64,000 nt of DNA, taken from NCBI RefSeq assembly GCF_900101045.1, contig NZ_FNFN01000004.1:186001-250000 (forward strand). The letters run 5' to 3'. The translations under genes and the position numbers were made by a program. A model generated the notes under the pieces. That model was given only the letters and a program-made list of their open reading frames with translations. It ran no database searches and was not told the DNA's origin. This DNA is from Nocardioides sp. YR527. GTDB lineage: Bacteria; Actinomycetota; Actinomycetes; Propionibacteriales; Nocardioidaceae. Shown here piece after piece: positions 59,549 through 64,000 of this stretch; position 1 is the stretch's first letter; every line of letters begins with the position of its first letter.

Positions 59549-60225
59549 CAGGCGGCGCCGAGTGTCGTCTCTAGGTCGACTGCCTCGCAGACCGCGTCCT
59601 CGGTCACCTCATACATGCTTGCGACCTTCGCGATGCTGTACCCGCGCGCAGCTAGACCGGCGAGCGTCTGAGTCGTGAGCCGCGTGTTCTCCACGTGCGG
59701 CTCGCCGGCCACACGTTCGGGGACGATCCGCAAGTGTGATCGAGGGCGTACGAGGTCGGGGCCGGTGTGCCCCTCGAACTCGAATGGATCGAGAAGTCCG
59801 AAGTGCTTGTCGTGGGGCAGTGCGTGATTGCCCCTCGTGTCGGCGAAGCCAGTCGGCATGCGAAGGAAAATGTCGCCTCGCTGATCGACAACGAGGGACG
59901 CGTTTCCTGGCTCGTGTTCGCTCCACAAGTCGATGTTCATCTGTGCGAGCTGCGTTAGCGCCAACCTCACCTGCGTCATCGGACTCGCGGGCAGCCGATC
60001 GTCCTCACTGCCCTTGGGCTTGCGGAGCCACGCCACTATCCGCAGCGACATGAGGTCAGCGAATGACCAAAGCTTCTCCTGTACCGGAGACACGCTAGGC
60101 ACAACGATCCCTTTGCTCGCCCAGTCGTAAACGGTCCGCGTCGGAACCCCAGACAGTGCAGCGGCACGAGACGCTTCATAGCAACCAGCCGACGCGGCGG
60201 CTAAGCCGACAGGGAAGCGAGACAT
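59548..60225 (-). CDS. DUF433/MerR-HTH antitoxin
   Basis: 225 residues. The N-terminal part YEASRAAALSGVPTRTVYDW with SKGIVVPSVSPVQEKLWSFA is a MerR-type helix-turn-helix; the C-terminal part LTTQTLAGLAARGYSIAKVA then MYEVTEDAVCEAVDLETTLG is the DUF433 helix-turn-helix found in antitoxins. Start could be the ATG at 60225 or the one at 60258 (12 nt after GGAGG). It regulates and neutralises the downstream PIN-like toxin. Confidence 0.75.
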   Translation of the reverse strand: MSRFPVGLAAASAGCYEASRAAALSGVPTRTVYDWASKGIVVPSVSPVQEKLWSFADLMSLRIVAWLRKPKGSEDDRLPASPMTQVRLALTQLAQMNIDLWSEHEPGNASLVVDQRGDIFLRMPTGFADTRGNHALPHDKHFGLLDPFEFEGHTGPDLVRPRSHLRIVPERVAGEPHVENTRLTTQTLAGLAARGYSIAKVASMYEVTEDAVCEAVDLETTLGAA

Positions 60226-60673
60226 GGTCCCGAGTATGCCCCAGTTCTCCTTTGGCATGTACGGAGTTCACCTCCAGCGTGTTCCGAAGCATGTTCGCGG
60301 TGCGCAACTCCAGGCTTACCCGCTAGCAGCGACACGTCCCGGCGATACCGAAAGGGGCTCGGGAGCTTCCCGGTAGTTCGGTTGCCGACCTTCAGCAGGG
60401 TGGCCCGACTCGCAGGCCTAGTTCAGTTCCGTGGCGACGTCGCACGATTCTCGACAGAATCGTGAAGTTGCCCCGAACGCGGGCGCTCGCTTCGAGGTCG
60501 CGCCGACAGGCGGAGCCGCACGACCATGCTCCGAACTGTCACGCTGCACAGTCACGACCTGAACAATCTCGTTCAGCCGTATCGAAGTGCTCTGGCGGAG
60601 TCGCGTGTGGCGCCGGCAAGCGCAGATGGCACGGATCAAGTCGAGCACTGTCTCCACTCTGCCCGCGGCATAC
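60226..60673. other. Intergenic region without a gene
   Basis: No supported coding sequence. It holds a 9-bp perfect hairpin CACGATTCT/AGAATCGTG at 60443-60464, placed downstream of the helicase in transcription and possibly its terminator. Open frames here are short and unsupported. Confidence 0.6.
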
Positions 60674-63643
60674 CTACGCCAGAACGGCGCCAACATCGTT
60701 CACAGTCCTGGCAAATACGAACGAGCCGAGAGTCTCGTGCCAGCGGTCAGAATCGGCCTCGATGATTCGCGCTGCCTGTTCGGTCGGCGTGAGCAGGAAG
60801 GTGTCGAGGTCATGGACAAACTCGGCCCCGAGCAGGACCGCGGCTCGCCTGTGGCGCATGCCGTTTGCCAGGAGGTCTCGGGCGTCGGTATCAGATGTTC
60901 CGTACCGGAGGAAGTCCGGCAGGAGAGTCATTATTGGCGCGATCTCCTCGCCAGTCTGCTCGAAGTACCTGACCAGCACGGCGATGGCTTGCTCGACGAG
61001 GGTCGCCAGTGTGAAAGACACGACGCCAGCGTGAATCCGCAGGATGCGATCGAGATCATACTTGTGTCTTCGCGCGATCTCCGCGAATGTGTCGCCGCTC
61101 AACCAGGGGACGAGTTGGTCGTAAAGATCATCGACGGGCGGGAGCACCGGGTCGCGTCCCGGTTGTGGGTAGCTCATAATCAGGGACCGGCGCATCTCGC
61201 TCTGCGTCCAAGCCCACTCCAGGATCGCACGAAGGAGGGGCCCGTCGATGGCGGCCTCGGCTGCTGTCCAGTCGTACCGCGGGAGAAGGTCGTCCAAGAC
61301 ACTGTCGAGAAGCCGTGCGCGGGCACCGGTCCCGGTCGAGAGCGATAGTCTGCCATTAGCGCGCAGGGCTATGAGACGCTGGGCTCGCAGAGTGAAGACC
61401 TGCTCGAGGTTGTCCCGGGCATGGTTGTTCGCCAACTGGTAAGCGAAGGTGCTGTCGGCAAGTTCCCGCGCGAGCTCGATGAACTCGTCACGACCAAGCT
61501 CGTCGCTGAGGAGTTCGAGAAGCGTGGCGTCGATGCCGTCGGTTACGGCCAACCAGGACTCCTCGGTTTCGAGCAGCTGGTTGTCGAGACGAGTTCCGGT
61601 ACTCCGATTCGCCTCCTGGATGAGCGTAAGAAGAGCGCCGTTGACGCGTTCCCCGGACGCCCCGTCAGCAACCGCCTTTACGGCGGCCCAGCTGTCGGGG
61701 TTGGCACAGATCACGAGGCCCTTGGTCTCCGTTCCGGCTCGGCCGGCTCGGCCGACCAAGTTCTTGATCTCTCGCGTCAGCATGCGCACGCGGGTTCTGC
61801 CCTCCATGCGCTCCGTCGAGTAGAGCACCAGTGTGCGGATGGGCAGGTTCACTCCTTCCGCGAGCGTGCTCGTACAGAACACGAGTCGAATGTGCTTGCC
61901 GCGCAGGAGCCCTTCCAGAACTTCACGTGTCTCCTGCGGGATGTCGCCGTGATGTACGACAGCGCCATTCTCAACGGCCAGGGTGCCCGTCCAGGTTGGC
62001 CCATACTCCTGGGTGAGGTATTCGACGACTTCAGAGACGCGGGTCTGCGATTCTTCAGGCATCAGGTCGGCCGGGTCCGGCAACTGCAGGCCGGCGGCCC
62101 GCTGCGCAATGAGTTCCTCAGCGAGGCTGAGGACTCCCTGGTTGCCAGTCTTCGCTGTGGCGAACACGGCGACCGAGCCGAGCAGCAGCGACTTTCTGGC
62201 GGCCGCGACTGCGTGGGCCTTGATCGAGGCGTTGGGCCAGATCCTGTGTCGTCCGTTCGCTGGGTTCACGTAGTCGAAGTCATCTGCGGTCAGGAACCCC
62301 GGAAGGACCCGTGAGGGTAGGTTGGTGTCGCTCGGGGCATGCATCCGTAGGTTGATTCGTAATGACCGACCTGTCTTCTTGCTGGGGCGCAGGACTGCGT
62401 ACTCGGCGTCGGCAGGCCGGAAGTCGCTGCGTACGACGGTCTCGTCGGTGCCGCCAAGCCAGGCATTGATCTCGTCGATGTTGGGAACGATCGCGGAGAC
62501 GAACACGATGCGCGGCGGCTCTTCGCGGGCGCGGAACCGCGCAAGCAGTAGTTCAAGACCGACGCCTCGGCCGCCCTTGGAGTCCAGCAGGTGGCCCTCG
62601 TCGCAAACCAACATGCTAAGCCGATCGGAAAGTTCCGGGGTGTTATCAAGGAGCCCCGTCAGAGACTCCGGGGTCGCGATGATGACTCGTACAGCATCGA
62701 GGTCATCCGTCTCCTCTGGCGAGGGCACGATGCCGCCGTAGATCGTCCGGGTCGGGTAGCCGAGAGAGGTAAGGTTCTCGCCAAGCGATGTCCGTAGCTC
62801 AGTGCCTAGCGACCGGAACGGGACCAGCACGACCGCAAGGTCGTGCCCCTCCTGCCGGTTCAAGTGGCTGAAGATGAGCGTTTCAGTTAGGGCTGTCTTC
62901 CCCGCCCCGGTGGGCATCTGCAGCGAGTAGGTCTCTTGATGGTTGAGAAGGCCGGCTTCGATCGCGACCCGCTGAGAGGGAAAAAAGTCCCATACCGGTG
63001 GTCGCCTGCTGATGAACGATTCGACCAGCGGGTCCCAAGACCGGTCTTCGCCGTTGGGCAGGACAGCCCGCACGTTCGTTGCGACGAACGTCTGCAGCAG
63101 TGCTGCAAGCAGGACTGAGGAAACCCAGGCATCCGGCCCGGTGGCACGTGCGTCCGCGACGGCCTCGGCAGCGGCGTCCCGTGCTTGCAAGATAGTGAGC
63201 TGGTCTCCCGAGCGCAGCGCGTCGAGTAGTTCGGCGACCTGCTCGGACCGCACAGCTGTTGGTCGGGCCAGGAGGTCGTAACACGCATCGTAGACGTCGG
63301 TCTCAAGGTGATCTCGGGTGGCTTGACGCATCGTTAGATACGCAGATGCGGAGAAGCCTCCGAGGTAGAAGGCAGCCGCAGCGTAGAGCAGCAGGTCAGA
63401 TCGACCTGGTCCCTGCAGTCTGCGCCCGAGTCGGGTGAATCCATTGGCCACCGTTCCCCAGTCCCTGGAGTCAGCGGGGCCGGTGCGAATTAGGTCGAAG
63501 AGTTCGCCCGTCAAGGAGGACTGCAGATCCGAGTCCCGGCCTTCCTGGTACGCGAGGTCAGGCATCAGCTCGCTGAGAGCGAAGATCTCGGCGTTTCCTC
63601 GGGTATCCGCGTCCGCGATCCAATGGCGCAATTCGTCTCTCAC
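60674..63643 (-). CDS. Ski2-like helicase, Hachiman HamB-like defence protein
   Basis: 989 residues. Superfamily 2 motifs: Walker A SLQMPTGAGKTALTETL near 245, DEGH box VCDEGHLLDS near 347, SAIVPN (motif III), and VFCTSTLAEGVNLPIRTLVL with later NLVGRAGRAG (motifs V and VI). N-terminal ~200 residues and C-terminal ~300 residues are helical and typical of large defence helicases. GTG start at 63643 overlaps the upstream stop (GTGA). HamB is one candidate; other Ski2-type defence helicases are alternatives. Lower GC than the first half of the window. Confidence 0.75.
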   Translation of the reverse strand: MRDELRHWIADADTRGNAEIFALSELMPDLAYQEGRDSDLQSSLTGELFDLIRTGPADSRDWGTVANGFTRLGRRLQGPGRSDLLLYAAAAFYLGGFSASAYLTMRQATRDHLETDVYDACYDLLARPTAVRSEQVAELLDALRSGDQLTILQARDAAAEAVADARATGPDAWVSSVLLAALLQTFVATNVRAVLPNGEDRSWDPLVESFISRRPPVWDFFPSQRVAIEAGLLNHQETYSLQMPTGAGKTALTETLIFSHLNRQEGHDLAVVLVPFRSLGTELRTSLGENLTSLGYPTRTIYGGIVPSPEETDDLDAVRVIIATPESLTGLLDNTPELSDRLSMLVCDEGHLLDSKGGRGVGLELLLARFRAREEPPRIVFVSAIVPNIDEINAWLGGTDETVVRSDFRPADAEYAVLRPSKKTGRSLRINLRMHAPSDTNLPSRVLPGFLTADDFDYVNPANGRHRIWPNASIKAHAVAAARKSLLLGSVAVFATAKTGNQGVLSLAEELIAQRAAGLQLPDPADLMPEESQTRVSEVVEYLTQEYGPTWTGTLAVENGAVVHHGDIPQETREVLEGLLRGKHIRLVFCTSTLAEGVNLPIRTLVLYSTERMEGRTRVRMLTREIKNLVGRAGRAGTETKGLVICANPDSWAAVKAVADGASGERVNGALLTLIQEANRSTGTRLDNQLLETEESWLAVTDGIDATLLELLSDELGRDEFIELARELADSTFAYQLANNHARDNLEQVFTLRAQRLIALRANGRLSLSTGTGARARLLDSVLDDLLPRYDWTAAEAAIDGPLLRAILEWAWTQSEMRRSLIMSYPQPGRDPVLPPVDDLYDQLVPWLSGDTFAEIARRHKYDLDRILRIHAGVVSFTLATLVEQAIAVLVRYFEQTGEEIAPIMTLLPDFLRYGTSDTDARDLLANGMRHRRAAVLLGAEFVHDLDTFLLTPTEQAARIIEADSDRWHETLGSFVFARTVNDVGAVLA

Positions 63644-64000
63644 GACGCCCCGCCTTGAGTGGCGCCAAGAGCCGAGACATGCGTCTCGGCACTGGTGACT
63701 ACCTCGGTGAAGGTCGCGGTGTAGATCTGCATGAGGTCAGTCACGGACAGAACGATCAGGGTGCATTGATCCGGAACTCCGGGGATGTTCTCCGTTTCCG
63801 TTGCGACGTACTTGGCGTCGATTACAGCGATCGCCTTGAAGTCCCTGCTGTACGGCCCGTGGACAGAGTCGGTCGGAGTGATGAAACGTTCGAGCTGCTC
63901 GACGGTCAACTGCGTCAACTCTCCCTTGATGGCCAGTTCCTTCAGCCAGTTGAGTGTCTTGTCGAGACGTCCGCCACGGTCGGTTGCGGAGTCCTTGAGC
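63640..64000 (-). CDS. Partner gene of the helicase, C-terminal part (possible HamA/DUF1837)
   Basis: Runs off the right edge; 119 C-terminal residues are visible: LDKTLNWLKELAIKGELTQL, then VEQLERFITPTDSVHGPYSR, DFKAIAVIDAKYV and CTLIVLSVTDLMQIYTATFT, ending ALGATQGGAS. Helix-strand pattern fits the C-end of DUF1837/HamA, but no nuclease motif is within view. Translational coupling with the helicase supports a two-gene system. Confidence 0.5.
   Translation of the reverse strand, partial: LKDSATDRGGRLDKTLNWLKELAIKGELTQLTVEQLERFITPTDSVHGPYSRDFKAIAVIDAKYVATETENIPGVPDQCTLIVLSVTDLMQIYTATFTEVVTSAETHVSALGATQGGAS

Noticed and set aside
60462..61348. Plus-strand frames near the helicase 3' end
   Set aside because: They are antisense to the helicase or lack start signals and family features.
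1..64000. CRISPR arrays, insertion sequences, prophage genes or a replication origin
   Set aside because: No regularly spaced direct repeats, transposase or integrase motifs, or phage structural genes were seen.

Overview
This window is a high-GC actinobacterial chromosome segment. The divisome regulator SepH, leaderless-looking GTG starts, Tat and lipobox signals, a DtxR/IdeR-type iron box and many 4-bp ATGA/GTGA gene overlaps all point that way. Frequent CGTACG-type codon pairs suggest Nocardioidaceae (Nocardioides or a relative), but that is inference from style, not a marker gene. Nothing resembling an IS, prophage, CRISPR array or replication origin was seen.

Layout. 1-13.5 kb: a PhoD phosphatase (cut by the window edge), sepH, a TRIC-type channel, a His-rich PHP-domain protein and a DUF3159 membrane protein around a perfect 18-bp palindrome, a LysR/NTF2-like pair, a hydrolase, tRNA-Val(CAC) with a strong hairpin, an orphan response regulator, a self-contained P450 operon (P450, 3Fe-4S ferredoxin, ferredoxin reductase, SDR), a LacI-family remnant and a lipoprotein. 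13.6-17 kb: two overlapping half-size ABC transporters behind an iron box, with complementary broken ATPase motifs. 17.2-22.9 kb: glycolate oxidase glcDEF plus a lactate/glycolate permease. 23-34 kb: a divergent cluster with LysR and cupin on one side and, on the other, two flavin-dependent monooxygenases, a complete Opp/Dpp/nickel-type ABC importer, an alpha/beta hydrolase with an Asp at the nucleophile position, and a flavin reductase; it looks like uptake and oxidative cleavage of an organosulfur or chelator-type compound. 34-38.7 kb: aldehyde dehydrogenase with a palindromic operator, PutP symporter, cold-shock protein with structured leader and terminator, YciI-like and DUF309 proteins.

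38.7-57 kb is accessory: a flavoprotein, a five-bladed tachylectin-2-like propeller protein, a glycosyltransferase fragment, hydrolase/MFS/LysR, several unknown secreted, lipo- and membrane proteins, a 963-residue phosphoesterase fused to a membrane domain, a two-gene caspase-EACC1 conflict module, and an M6-type metalloprotease fused to a second five-bladed propeller.

57-64 kb is visibly less GC-rich and looks acquired: a RemA (DUF370)-like protein, two small membrane proteins, a DUF433/PIN-like toxin-antitoxin pair, and a Ski2-like helicase translationally coupled to a partly visible upstream gene, resembling a Hachiman-type defence system. The most interesting points are the ABC pair with one composite ATP site, the caspase-EACC1 unit, the paired propeller proteins, the monooxygenase/importer cluster and the edge defence module.
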